IMG/VR virus record: IMGVR_UViG_3300030101_000961
Coordinates: 1-25,754 of that record
Source: a virus
Strand: one strand, 5' to 3'
Length of the DNA: 25,754 nt
Every line of letters starts with the position of its first letter. Position 1 is the stretch's first letter. The translations under genes and the position numbers were made by a program. Of this stretch, positions 6,325-13,700 are shown in pieces. The notes below the pieces were generated by a model. It had not been told where the DNA came from. It saw nothing but the letters and a program-made list of their open reading frames with translations, and did no database searches.

Positions 6325-6801
6325 ATGAAAACACAAACACAAACACAAAAAGAATTAATAGCAGTATTCGACTTGTACGACTATTACGATGGTGAAACTA
6401 AATATTTTATTGAACACAAAGATCAATTTCTGGAATTAATAGGAGAAGAAAACAAAAATGTTAATGATATAGAGGATTATGATGTAGAAGATTATTTTTA
6501 TAAAAATCATTGGCACGCTGAATGGTATCAGGAAACTTTTGAAGAAGAAATAAAATCTGAATTTAAAAATCATTTAGGTAAAGATGTTTTTATAGATGGT
6601 AGAAATGTTGGTTGGCAAAATTTATCTGGAGAAATATCATTTACTTTAAATGATCCAATGGATATATTTTATGAAATTGCATACACAGAGACAGAATTAA
6701 CTTTTTATTTATGGAAGATTAATAATAATGAATATGAAGTTAAAATGAGTCATCACGATTCACCAACAGGAGAATTTTATGATATAACTATAAAAGATTA
6801 A
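6325..6801 (+). CDS. Hypothetical acidic protein with SHHDSPTGE motif, 158 aa
   Basis: I use the ATG at 6325; an in-frame ATG three codons upstream (6316) lies inside the previous gene. The start is marked by a hexanucleotide run (ACACAA three times) coding for TQTQTQ. The product is acidic and aromatic with segments 'RNVGWQNLSGEISFTLNDP' and 'EVKMSHHDSPTGEFYDI'. I recall the GW-x-N-L-S-G and S-H-H-D-S-P-T-G-E elements from uncharacterised proteins of Bacteroidetes phages and mobile elements. The paired His and Asp could bind metal, but no fold is assigned. It is the largest gene of this block. Confidence 0.75.
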   Translation: MKTQTQTQKELIAVFDLYDYYDGETKYFIEHKDQFLELIGEENKNVNDIEDYDVEDYFYKNHWHAEWYQETFEEEIKSEFKNHLGKDVFIDGRNVGWQNLSGEISFTLNDPMDIFYEIAYTETELTFYLWKINNNEYEVKMSHHDSPTGEFYDITIKD

Positions 6802-6803
6802 TT

Positions 6804-6932
6804 ATGAAATTTATAAATACAATTAATAAAATACTTTATACACTTGAACAGGATAATAAGTATTATATAACAGATCAACAAAGATTTATGAAAAGGATAA
6901 CAGAAAAAAGTTATCACGAACTAAATAAATAA
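6804..6932 (+). CDS. Hypothetical 42-aa protein
   Basis: It follows the 158-aa gene after two bases, with the same 'attATGaaa' start. The product ('KFINTINKILYTLEQDNKYY', then 'ITDQQRFMKRITEKSYHEL') looks like a small strand-turn-helix protein and shares with the 47-aa product at 6055 a 'LYxxExxxxYYIxD' pattern (TLYIEINDYVYYIDD versus ILYTLEQDNKYYITD), hinting at a distant duplication. Function unknown. Confidence 0.6.
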   Translation: MKFINTINKILYTLEQDNKYYITDQQRFMKRITEKSYHELNK

Positions 6933-6936
6933 AACT

Positions 6937-7224
6937 ATGGAAAAAGTAAAACATTGTTCATTAGATTGGACAGGATTAGATGTTCACGCCTGGGTAGAAT
7001 ATCAAATAGAATTAGGAGATCTTAAAACAGATTTTCTAATAAAGGATTATGATAACTTGACTAAAAGTCAAAGAAATACACTATTAAATATGTGTTCAGA
7101 AGCTATTGAATATAGTGAAGATAGTATTATATCTCATATAAACGATTGTATTGCAATTTATGTAAGTGATAACCTTAATTCATTAATTAAAGATTTAATT
7201 AAACATAATATTGTAACTAAATAA
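6937..7224 (+). CDS. Hypothetical acidic 95-aa protein
   Basis: The ATG is preceded by an A/T leader that is repeated exactly before the gene at 7233 (23-base identity, 6921-6943 versus 7217-7239). The product begins 'MEKVKHCSLDWTGLDVHAWV' and continues as a mainly helical acidic protein. A Cys-rich or enzyme motif is not evident. It lies in the middle of the block of small genes, probably transcribed from 5828-5860. Function unknown. Confidence 0.65.
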   Translation: MEKVKHCSLDWTGLDVHAWVEYQIELGDLKTDFLIKDYDNLTKSQRNTLLNMCSEAIEYSEDSIISHINDCIAIYVSDNLNSLIKDLIKHNIVTK

Positions 7225-7232
7225 ATAAAACT

Positions 7233-7403
7233 ATGGAAATAAATAAAATAAATACTTGGGGAGTGTTTGTCGAAAATGATGAACTTGAAACTTATGAAAT
7301 TAAGTTACCACCAAAATTAGCTGAAAAAGTTTGGGACTTTATAGATCAATCTAATAAAAACGATTTGATAGGAAATAATACAAATGGAAATTTAAATTGG
7401 TAA
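7233..7403 (+). CDS. Hypothetical 56-aa protein
   Basis: The leader and first codons repeat those of the preceding gene. The product starts 'MEINKINTWGVFVENDELET' and has a helix 'PPKLAEKVWDFIDQSNKND'; composition suggests a soluble acidic protein. Function unknown. It is separated by four bases from the next gene. Confidence 0.6.
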   Translation: MEINKINTWGVFVENDELETYEIKLPPKLAEKVWDFIDQSNKNDLIGNNTNGNLNW

Positions 7404-7407
7404 AATT

Positions 7408-7539
7408 ATGGAAACAAAATTTAATGTCAGTAAAGAAACATTAACACAAATGATTGAAAACTATGAATACAGAATTGATAGTTTACAAAGGAAGATCAAA
7501 CAATTAGAAGAGATCGTTAAACATTATAGGTTGCCCTAA
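7408..7539 (+). CDS. Hypothetical coiled-coil peptide, 43 aa
   Basis: Last gene of the block. Most of the product is one predicted amphipathic helix with leucine/isoleucine heptads ('YEYRIDSLQRKIKQLEEIVK'), so a small coiled-coil oligomer is likely. Its last eight codons contain a degenerate copy of the direct repeat (7517-7531). This may mean the gene's 3' end was generated by recombination at a repeat, or that a binding site overlaps the gene. Function unknown. Confidence 0.6.
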   Translation: METKFNVSKETLTQMIENYEYRIDSLQRKIKQLEEIVKHYRLP

Positions 7540-7604
7540 ATTCTTAAACATAGTAGGTTAATTCTTAAACATAGTAGGTATAGCAATCATTAAACATAGT
7601 AGGT
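7517..7604 (+). repeat. Direct repeat cluster B (TTAAAC-AT-AGTAGGT)
   Basis: Three exact AT-variant cores lie at 7544-7558, 7565-7579 and 7590-7604, preceded by a degenerate one at 7517-7531 (TATAGG replaces AGTAGG). Start spacings are 27, 21 and 25 bp. The first two exact copies sit in a perfect 20-bp repeat (7539-7558 and 7560-7579). The third lies in the loop of the terminator hairpin at 7578-7620. All copies share the direction of cluster A. Confidence 0.85.
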
Positions 7605-7625
7605 TTTTTGGTTGCTATGCTTTTT
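7578..7625 (+). terminator. Rho-independent terminator with a repeat copy in its loop
   Basis: GTATAGCAA (7578-7586) pairs with TTGCTATGC (7612-7620), nine pairs with one G-U, and is followed by five T. The 25-base loop consists almost entirely of a repeat copy (7590-7604). It would end the transcript of the small-gene block before the promoter at 7699. Confidence 0.65.
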
Positions 7626-7698
7626 CCTGGTCTGTATGAAAAGGATATATTTCACAAAACAATAATAAGAAATAAATTAAAATAATTGACATTTATTG

Positions 7699-7728
7699 TT
7701 GATTAATTAAAAATTATTATTATATTTG
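7699..7728 (+). promoter_or_regulatory. Bacteroidetes-type promoter
   Basis: TTG at 7699-7701, 19 bases, then TATATTTG at 7721-7728: a canonical Bacteroidetes vegetative promoter, just downstream of repeat cluster B and its terminator. It would drive the membrane peptide at 7752 and the gene at 7867. A host-type promoter suggests early expression. Confidence 0.75.
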
Positions 7729-7751
7729 TGTAAACAATTAAATTAATAACT

Positions 7752-7847
7752 ATGAAAAAATTTATACATATTACAGAAAAATATATTACTCCATTTATTT
7801 TAATATTTGGCTTTTTATATTTCTTTTTTCACTTTATAACATTATAA
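7752..7847 (+). CDS. Small single-span membrane peptide, 31 aa
   Basis: The first ATG behind the promoter gives a peptide with a basic start (MKKFIHITEKY) and one hydrophobic segment (residues about 12-31, rich in Phe, Ile, Leu). This is a typical single transmembrane helix with inside-facing positive charge. Phage-encoded peptides of this type can be membrane effectors, superinfection-exclusion factors or holin-like proteins; nothing in the sequence decides between these. The position behind a strong promoter is the main support. Confidence 0.55.
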   Translation: MKKFIHITEKYITPFILIFGFLYFFFHFITL

Positions 7848-7866
7848 ACTAAAAACAAATAACATT

Positions 7867-8514
7867 ATGAAAAATAAAAACATTACAGAAAAACAAAAAG
7901 AACTAATTAAAAAATTTGAGTCAAGATCAATGAATATAAATACATTAGTGTATGATATGTTAACAGAATCAACAGGAACTGATATGTGCGATTCTGGTGG
8001 TGATGATAATAGACATTGGCAAAAGAACCAAAAAAGATCAATGGAAGATTTTATTAATGATGAAATTGAAACCATTGATAAAGATGATGAATGGTATTAC
8101 AGAACAATAAGTTTATTTCATTATTTAACTGATGGGTTGGAAATAGATTCCATTTGCCAGGAATTTAATAACATAAATAAAGATCCTGAGAAATGGGATT
8201 CACATTTATGGGGAGTATGTTACAAAGCATACAAACATTTAAGATATTATTATTCTCCTAAAATACAAGGTGAAATTTACAATTCTTATAATTGGGATAG
8301 TGATTTATCACAGGATATTCAGTACCAATTTTTATATATTGATAATGCTTGTTATGTGCTTATACAAATACATAATGGAGCAGATGTTAGAGGTGGATAT
8401 ACTTCAGCAAAATTATTTAAATGTAAGTATGATCAAACAATTAACATTGATATAATAACTAAAATGGATCAATATGAATTGGAGGAATTATATAGAGATG
8501 ATATACCCTCATAA
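7867..8514 (+). CDS. Hypothetical 215-aa protein
   Basis: It starts 19 bases after the membrane peptide and shares its promoter. The N-terminal half is charged and helical, with 'TGTDMCDSGGDDNRHWQKNQ' at about residues 37-56. The C-terminal half ends in a conserved-looking beta segment 'ACYVLIQIHNGADVRGGYTS' near residues 160-180. I recall the 'HNGADVRGGYT' element from uncharacterised phage and mobile-element proteins but know no function. The gene is followed by two strong terminators, so this is a self-contained two-gene unit between the packaging and virion modules, a place where accessory genes are common. Confidence 0.75.
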   Translation: MKNKNITEKQKELIKKFESRSMNINTLVYDMLTESTGTDMCDSGGDDNRHWQKNQKRSMEDFINDEIETIDKDDEWYYRTISLFHYLTDGLEIDSICQEFNNINKDPEKWDSHLWGVCYKAYKHLRYYYSPKIQGEIYNSYNWDSDLSQDIQYQFLYIDNACYVLIQIHNGADVRGGYTSAKLFKCKYDQTINIDIITKMDQYELEELYRDDIPS

Positions 8515-8582
8515 ACAACACTTAAATAGCATTTAAAATACCTTTTTTCATTAGTTAATAATTAGGTTAATTAGTTTGAAGA

Positions 8583-8608
8583 ACAGCTCAGAAATGGGCT
8601 GTTTTTTT
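8583..8608 (+). terminator. Rho-independent terminator, first of a tandem pair
   Basis: ACAGCTC (8583-8589) pairs with GGGCTGT (8596-8602), seven pairs with one U-G, a 6-base loop and seven T. It ends the two-gene unit at 7752-8514. Confidence 0.85.
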
Positions 8609-8624
8609 ATTGCAATAATTTTAT

Positions 8625-8656
8625 AACTATCTGATAATTACAGGTAGTTTTTTTTT
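8625..8656 (+). terminator. Rho-independent terminator, second of a tandem pair
   Basis: AACTATCTG (8625-8633) pairs with CAGGTAGTT (8641-8649), nine pairs with one wobble, a 7-base loop, and a run of nine T (8648-8656). With the one just upstream it strongly insulates the virion operon from upstream transcription. Confidence 0.85.
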
Positions 8657-8693
8657 GTATATAAAAATCTTTTCTTTTTTCTACTGGTTATTA

Positions 8694-8881
8694 AATGTAA
8701 AACATACTTTACATTGAACTGAATAAGTCAATTCAGATATTAAACGCAAAAAGCAGGTAATTATTGTTGAGTAGATCAAAGCAGAAAAATCAACGCGTTT
8801 TGCATTCTGCTGTAGGTGAGTAGTTCACTTAAGGAAATTCAAGCAGGTATAAAAAAAGCTCTGAAAAAGTAATCAGAGCTT
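8694..8881. other. Hairpin-rich intergenic stretch; candidate structured RNA or origin
   Basis: No gene is seen here. Inverted repeats follow one another: 8694-8701/8708-8715 (8 bp, perfect), 8719-8724/8731-8736 (6 bp), 8767-8770/8776-8779 and 8816-8819/8825-8828. That last pair consists of two 4-bp stems carrying near-identical GTAGA/GTAGT loops. Then come 8781-8786/8805-8810 (enclosing the palindrome AACGCGTT) and 8856-8864/8873-8881 (9 bp, perfect). AAGCAGGTA occurs twice (8751, 8841). The last hairpin has seven A before it and no T run after it, so it reads as a terminator only for the minus strand. Structure in AT-rich DNA can arise by chance, but this density is unlike the rest of the window. 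Confidence 0.45.
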
Positions 8882-8894
8882 AAACTAAACAAAT

Positions 8895-8978
8895 ATGAAA
8901 AATATTATTTACCCATTAAATACAATTATCCTAAATCTCTATATATACATTCAAAGATATAAAATTCTGTTAGAATAA
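8895..8978 (+). CDS. Possible 27-aa peptide
   Basis: The ATG is in the same A/T-rich context (aaatATGaaa) used by the other small genes, and the frame runs 27 codons to TAA. The product ('MKNIIYPLNTIILNLYIYIQ' plus a basic end) is hydrophobic and could be membrane-associated. No promoter is evident directly upstream. It may be spurious. Confidence 0.3.
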   Translation: MKNIIYPLNTIILNLYIYIQRYKILLE

Positions 8979-9052
8979 ATAACCTTATATCTAATTAACT
9001 ATGTTTTTTATTTTTGTTGTATATTACATTAGCAACAATAAAATATATGATA

Positions 9053-9063
9053 GTTATATAAAT
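9053..9063 (+). promoter_or_regulatory. GTTATATAAAT element abutting a virion gene start
   Basis: GTTATATAAAT ends directly at the ATG of the tail chaperone gene. The same element occurs directly before 24527 (24516-24526), and a variant (GTTATTTAATT) before the protease gene at 20262 (20251-20261). TTATATAAAT occurs 14 bases before 21970, and GTTATATAGAA occurs 10 bases before 14169. It may be a late promoter box or a translation-initiation element. Confidence 0.4.
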
Positions 9064-9780
9064 ATGAGTAAAACATTCACCCTAAGCATCCCAAAAGAGT
9101 TATCTGGAATATCTCTTAAACAGTATCAGAAGTATATAAAAACTGTAAAGGTAGAACAAGGTAAAGAACCAACACAAGAAGAAGTAGATTTTGCTAATCT
9201 GAAACTATTAGAATGTTTTTGTGATATAAGTTTAAAACAAGCATACGAATTACCACTGACTGAATTTAGTGGCATCATACATCACATAGCTGAACTATTC
9301 AAAGAGGACACACCATTGCAAAGAACATTTGAGATGACAGACCCAAAAGGTCAAACAGTGAAGTTTGGTTTTATTCCTAAGCTTGATGATATATCTTTAG
9401 GTGAATTTATTGATTTAGATAAATACATATCTGACTGGCAAGAGATGCACAAAGCATTAGCTGTATTATACAGACCAGTTGTATTTGAGAAAAAAGAATT
9501 ATACCTGATAGAGGATTATGATGGGAGCGATAAATACTCTGATGTTATGTTAGACGCACCTGTAAGTGTAGCTTTAGGTGCAACGGTTTTTTTTTACCGT
9601 TTAGGCAGCGAGTTGTCGAAACATATGATGGTTTATTTGGAGAATCAATTGAAGGAGGACTCAACGCTTCAGCAAACTTTGGAGCAAAATGGGGTTGGTA
9701 TCAATCAATTTACGGACTTGCTCAAGGCGACCCAACAAAATTTAAAGACGTTACAAAACTTTCCTTATTTCAATGCTTGA
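9064..9780 (+). CDS. Tail assembly chaperone, short form (G-like)
   Basis: ATG 9064 is chosen; an in-frame ATG at 9001 would add 21 hydrophobic residues with no sense as part of a cytoplasmic protein. The 238-aa product has a helical N-terminal domain and the segment 'PKLDDISLGEFIDLDKYISD', then 'ALAVLYRPV' (about residues 106-140), which I recall from uncharacterised flavobacterial phage proteins next to tail genes. The decisive evidence is downstream: a run of nine T at residues 175-177 opens a -1 frame ending exactly at the next gene. The last 61 codons overlap that second frame and show a shift in leucine codons from TTA/CTT to mostly TTG. Tail chaperones of this kind coat the tape measure during tail assembly and are not kept in the virion. 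Confidence 0.7.
   Translation: MSKTFTLSIPKELSGISLKQYQKYIKTVKVEQGKEPTQEEVDFANLKLLECFCDISLKQAYELPLTEFSGIIHHIAELFKEDTPLQRTFEMTDPKGQTVKFGFIPKLDDISLGEFIDLDKYISDWQEMHKALAVLYRPVVFEKKELYLIEDYDGSDKYSDVMLDAPVSVALGATVFFYRLGSELSKHMMVYLENQLKEDSTLQQTLEQNGVGINQFTDLLKATQQNLKTLQNFPYFNA
9587..9595 (+). promoter_or_regulatory. Programmed -1 ribosomal frameshift site (nine T)
   Basis: The codons GTT TTT TTT TAC form the slippery pattern X XXY YYZ (T TTT TTT), on which both tRNAs can re-pair after a one-base backward slip. After slipping, translation continues with TTA at 9594-9596 in a frame open for 84 codons. No strong downstream stem or pseudoknot was worked out. Confidence 0.7.
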
Positions 9781-9848
9781 CTTGGCTAGAGTTTGAAAAA
9801 GAGAAAAATGAACTAGAAAGAAAAATGATAAAACAAAATACAAAATGA
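9594..9848 (+). CDS. Tail assembly chaperone -1 frameshift extension (GT-like)
   Basis: This frame has no suitable start codon and would be missed by start-to-stop gene callers. Reached by a -1 slip after Phe177 of the 9064 gene, it adds 84 residues, giving a fusion of about 261 aa. Its sequence is protein-like, with segments 'NFGAKWGWYQSIYGLAQGDP', 'TKFKDVTKLSLFQCLTWLEF' and a charged end 'EKEKNELERKMIKQ'. It closely resembles what I recall as the C-terminal part of flavobacterial tail proteins (F-G-x-K-W-G-W-Y/x-Q-S...L-A-x-G-D...V-T-K-L...CL-x-x-L-x-F-E-K-E-K). The TGA (9846-9848) overlaps the next gene's ATG (9845) as ATGA, the junction used by other genes here. In lambda the equivalent GT form links the tape measure to tail tube protein. 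Confidence 0.75.
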   Translation, partial: LPFRQRVVETYDGLFGESIEGGLNASANFGAKWGWYQSIYGLAQGDPTKFKDVTKLSLFQCLTWLEFEKEKNELERKMIKQNTK

Positions 9849-10306
9849 TACAAGTATATTCAATATTAGACAAAATAAAAACTATCATAAGATCTAACGG
9901 TATAACTAAAACAGTAACTACAGGAGATATACTTGAGGTTGATCTAAACAAAACAACTATATTTCCTTTATGTCATATTGTATTTGGCAATGTTACATTT
10001 ACAGATAGAATGGCAACAGCTTCATTACAACTATTATGTTTAGACATAGTAGACTATACAAAAGTAAAACAAACAGAAGATATGATGTTTGGTAATGACA
10101 ACTTACAAGACGTATTGAATACACAATTAGCTGTTATAAATCATTTACAACAAAACTTAAGAAGAGGTGATGCTTACTCGGATAAATTTCAATTAACTAC
10201 TAATGTGACAGCAGAACCAATGTTAGACAAATATGAAAATCAACTTGCTGGTTGGGCAATGACTATTGACATTGAAGTACCTACTAATGAATTATCTATT
10301 TGCTAA
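9845..10306 (+). CDS. Tail-module protein, possibly tail completion/terminator
   Basis: This 153-aa protein starts in the ATGA overlap with the chaperone extension. Features are 'SNGITKTVTTGDILEVDLNK', 'IFPLCHIVFGNVTFTD', 'DVLNTQLAVINHLQQNLRRG' and a C-terminal strand pair 'LAGWAMTIDIEVPTNELSIC'. I recall this family as conserved and unnamed in Bacteroidetes phages, next to HK97-gp10-like genes. The size, alpha/beta character and place suggest a tail terminator or head-tail completion role, but no motif proves this. The stop shares a base with the next start (TAATG). Confidence 0.55.
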   Translation: MIQVYSILDKIKTIIRSNGITKTVTTGDILEVDLNKTTIFPLCHIVFGNVTFTDRMATASLQLLCLDIVDYTKVKQTEDMMFGNDNLQDVLNTQLAVINHLQQNLRRGDAYSDKFQLTTNVTAEPMLDKYENQLAGWAMTIDIEVPTNELSIC

Positions 10307-10782
10307 TGGTCTATACATTTACAGCTGAAGCCTTAAACAGAATACGTAAAAAATTAACTACTGAAATAAAGAATCAGATAGATCAGAAAAAACTTAATGC
10401 AACAAGAAAATTAAGAAATAGTGTCAGAGGTACTGTTTATGCAAGCACAAAAAGTATCACACTAGACATCTTTGCAGCTGATTATTTTGAATCTATAGAA
10501 AAAGGTAGAAAACCTGGCAAAAGACCACCTTATAGTAAAATAGAACAATGGGCAGCTGCCAAAGGTTTACAACCATTAAACAAACAAAACAGCAAAGTCA
10601 AAATGATAAAGTCAATACAAGATGCTATTGCTACAAGAGGTACTATAAAAAGATTTGGGTATCAAGGTGCAAACATAATAGATTTTGTAGATCAAAAATA
10701 TAAAGATGAAATAACACAAGAAATAAAAGAAGGTTATTTAAAAGACTTACAATCAGAAATAAATACAGATGGCAGTAAATAA
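10306..10782 (+). CDS. HK97 gp10-like head-tail connection / tail completion protein
   Basis: The start at ATG 10306 overlaps the previous stop by one base; an upstream TTG is not needed. The hallmark is 'AADYFESIEKGRKPGKRPPY', continuing 'SKIEQWAAAKGL' at about residues 58-88. This is the A-x-Y-x-x-x-x-E-x-G-R-x-P-G-K-x-P-P...I-x-x-W-x-x-x-K-G motif of HK97-gp10/virion-morphogenesis proteins that complete the head-tail joint. The N-terminal third is helical and basic. It is 158 aa, normal for the family. It overlaps the next gene by 14 bases. The family assignment is good; the exact site in the virion is inferred from relatives. Confidence 0.7.
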   Translation: MVYTFTAEALNRIRKKLTTEIKNQIDQKKLNATRKLRNSVRGTVYASTKSITLDIFAADYFESIEKGRKPGKRPPYSKIEQWAAAKGLQPLNKQNSKVKMIKSIQDAIATRGTIKRFGYQGANIIDFVDQKYKDEITQEIKEGYLKDLQSEINTDGSK

Positions 10783-13700
10783 AATAAACAGCAGAAGTCC
10801 TTATTATGTAGTTGGTGCAGGAAGCGAAGTAGTTACTACTTCAGATACTGATACATACCAACTAAAGATAGTACAAGTTAACGCAGATGGTAGTACATCA
10901 GACAGTCCAGGTCAAGGAACTTCTGGTTCTCCTATAACACTTAGAGCTATACCAGTCAACTTTACAAGTTCAGGAACTTATACTTGGACTGGTACTGGTG
11001 CATCAGGTACAACAGCAGATATAAATATAACTGTTACCTTAGGTGGAGGTGTAACAAATCAAGAAGTATCTTATGGATGTAGCACAACAGATTCAGACGG
11101 TAATACAATTACTGCCACTGCATTTGTAGTATCTTGGGCAACAACAACTCAATATTATGCAAGACTCACAATTACTAATGATATAGCACCATCTTTTTCT
11201 TCTGCTGGTTATTCAGGTACTGTAACAAAAGCTTCTGCTATACAAGCATCTCAAACAGTCAATTTACAAAAACTTAAAACAGAAATATTTGAAGTAAAGG
11301 GTAGAGCTGGAGACTCTTACAGTTTTACTATTGCTTTAACAGTTGCTACAGGATATACAGCAAGTCCAACACTTGCAGCTTCTACTGCTAGTTTTAGTGG
11401 TACATTCGGTTCAGCTAACGTAACATTAGCTTCAACACTAACAGGTACATTGGCTTTAAGTGAAACCTATATATTAACGCCAAACGTTACATCTGTAACA
11501 GAAGGGAATACATTTACAATAGACTTGACAACACAAAATATTCCAGATAATACTGCTGTTCCGTTTACAATAACAGGTATATCTGCAAATGATTTAGTAA
11601 GAAACGGTTTGACAGGTTCTTTTCAAGTATATAACAATACTGCACAAGAAGTATTTGAAGCAGTAAAAGATACAACAAGCGAACAACCTTTCGAAACATT
11701 TACACTTACATTAAACGAAATAAGTCCTACAGTTTCTACTTCTGTAAAAATATATGATGAGCAAACATCAGAAACTCCAGATACAGTTTTAGTTTCTCCT
11801 ACAGGAAGAACAGTTGCTACTGTTGCTTGTGCAGATACTGCATCAGTTACAGCTTACTTTGTTTTATTAGATGGTCAATCTGCTCTTGGTAACGGTGTAA
11901 CTTTATTTAGTGACCAATCATTACAGACACCTTATGCAAGTGACGGTAAATATTATAAGATAGGTTCAAACAACAATGGTATAATTGGTGCTGAAGCAGA
12001 TGGAAGAATTAGTGGTTATGTACTTTGTCCTACTATTGTTACATCTTGTAATATAGAAGAATCAAGTAACGTTCCTAATACAGGAGTTGTATCGTCATCA
12101 TTTTCTACAGTGGCTGGACCACAAGGACTAAACCCTTGTGATTTAATTGCTGACACTGAAGTATATTACAATGGTGCTATAACAGAGGGTGCTATACTAT
12201 ATACACAAAGAGCATCTGACAACAATTTATCTTCTCCTTTTGGTGGTACTGATAACTGGTATAAACTTATACTTACTTGTAGTGATGGAACTCCACAAGA
12301 ACACTACGCTTACATTAATAGTTATCCTCCTGGTTATGTATCGTCTATAAAAGTTTGTGGTGGTGATATTTCACCTACAACAACAATTACATCTAGTGCA
12401 AGAGTAACAATAAGTATGTCAACAGTTGACGGTAATAATCAAGGTTTTGCTTTTGTATCACAAAGAGTAAAATTAGTTGCAGTAGCAGAAAATATAACAA
12501 ACCCAACTTACCAATGGACCAAAGGTAGTTCATCAGGTAGTCAATCAAACATAAGTGGTGAAACATCATCTGAACTAATCATCAATGAAGTTGGAGGTGG
12601 TGGTGAAACACAAACAAGTGCTGGTGATGTATTTTATAATTGTAAGGTAAGTGGTACAGGAGTTACAGATTTAACTTCTACCACTGCAAGACAAATAACT
12701 TGGGAAGCTAGACCAAGCTTTACGCTAAGATTTGCTTCAACAGCTTCAGCAAGTAACACTGCTTGTACTTCAGGTACTACTGTAACAATACACGGTGATA
12801 GAAATGCTAAAACTGCTTTTTGTGCTAGTAGCCAATTCTTTGCTAATGCAGATGGAACAGGAGCTTTATCAGCAGGTAGTTATTCAGATAGCACAACAGG
12901 TACAACAGGTTCAGGAGCTGATGGTAATTTTAGATACATCGAGGCAAGTGGTATTGCTGAAGATTGTGTTAATCACGGATGCGCTGGTGAACCTGCAAGT
13001 CAACCAACATCAAGCATACAAAAATTAGCTATTACAAGATGTCCTGACCAAACAAATGCTGGTAGATTAGAAAACATAATATTTACAGATTCAGACCCTG
13101 ATTACTCATTAAACACAGTATTAAGATTTGATGGATTTGGACAAACTGGTGGTGCTGGTTGTTATACTGTAACAAAAGTATTTGCTGATACTGATAATTT
13201 ACCAAGTGGCTTTTTTTCTGTCACACAATCAGACTTACATAGAGCGCAACCTTATGGAACTTGTCAAGAATGTGTTGGTGATATTGAACCAGAAGAAACA
13301 CAAGTAATTGATCCTAATAAATATTATGGTGCATATAGACAATGTGGTAATACTGCTGGTTCTCTGTTTTATGTTGTATCAGATTCAGATTTACCAAATG
13401 TATTTAGAATTGGTGCTAATACACAAAACTGTAGAAGTATAATATTTAAATTACACAATAACGTAGGTGACACAAGTGCGTATAGTCCTGATGCTTCTGT
13501 ATTTGAAGATTTATTTCCTACATCATTTAACGATTGTGCAACTTGTATAGGTGGTGGTTCTGCACCTCCATCAGCAACACTTGCTGGAAAAAGAACATAC
13601 AAACAATGTGATGACGCATCACAAACAATAGTATTTGGTCATACAGATAATTTAACTGCTGCACAATTTCAAGAGCAATATCCAAGTGTTGTATATAATG

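Noticed and set aside
5482-7604. CRISPR array
   Set aside because: Copies are irregularly spaced, too few and too short, gaps range from 6 to over 100 bases, and no cas gene is present.
9001-9063. Upstream ATG extension of the tail chaperone
   Set aside because: It would add 21 hydrophobic residues; ATG 9064 directly follows the GTTATATAAAT element.
12795-13028. Alternative + frame of 77 codons inside the adhesin gene
   Set aside because: Low-complexity shadow of the Thr/Ser/Gly-rich codons, with no start context and no motif.
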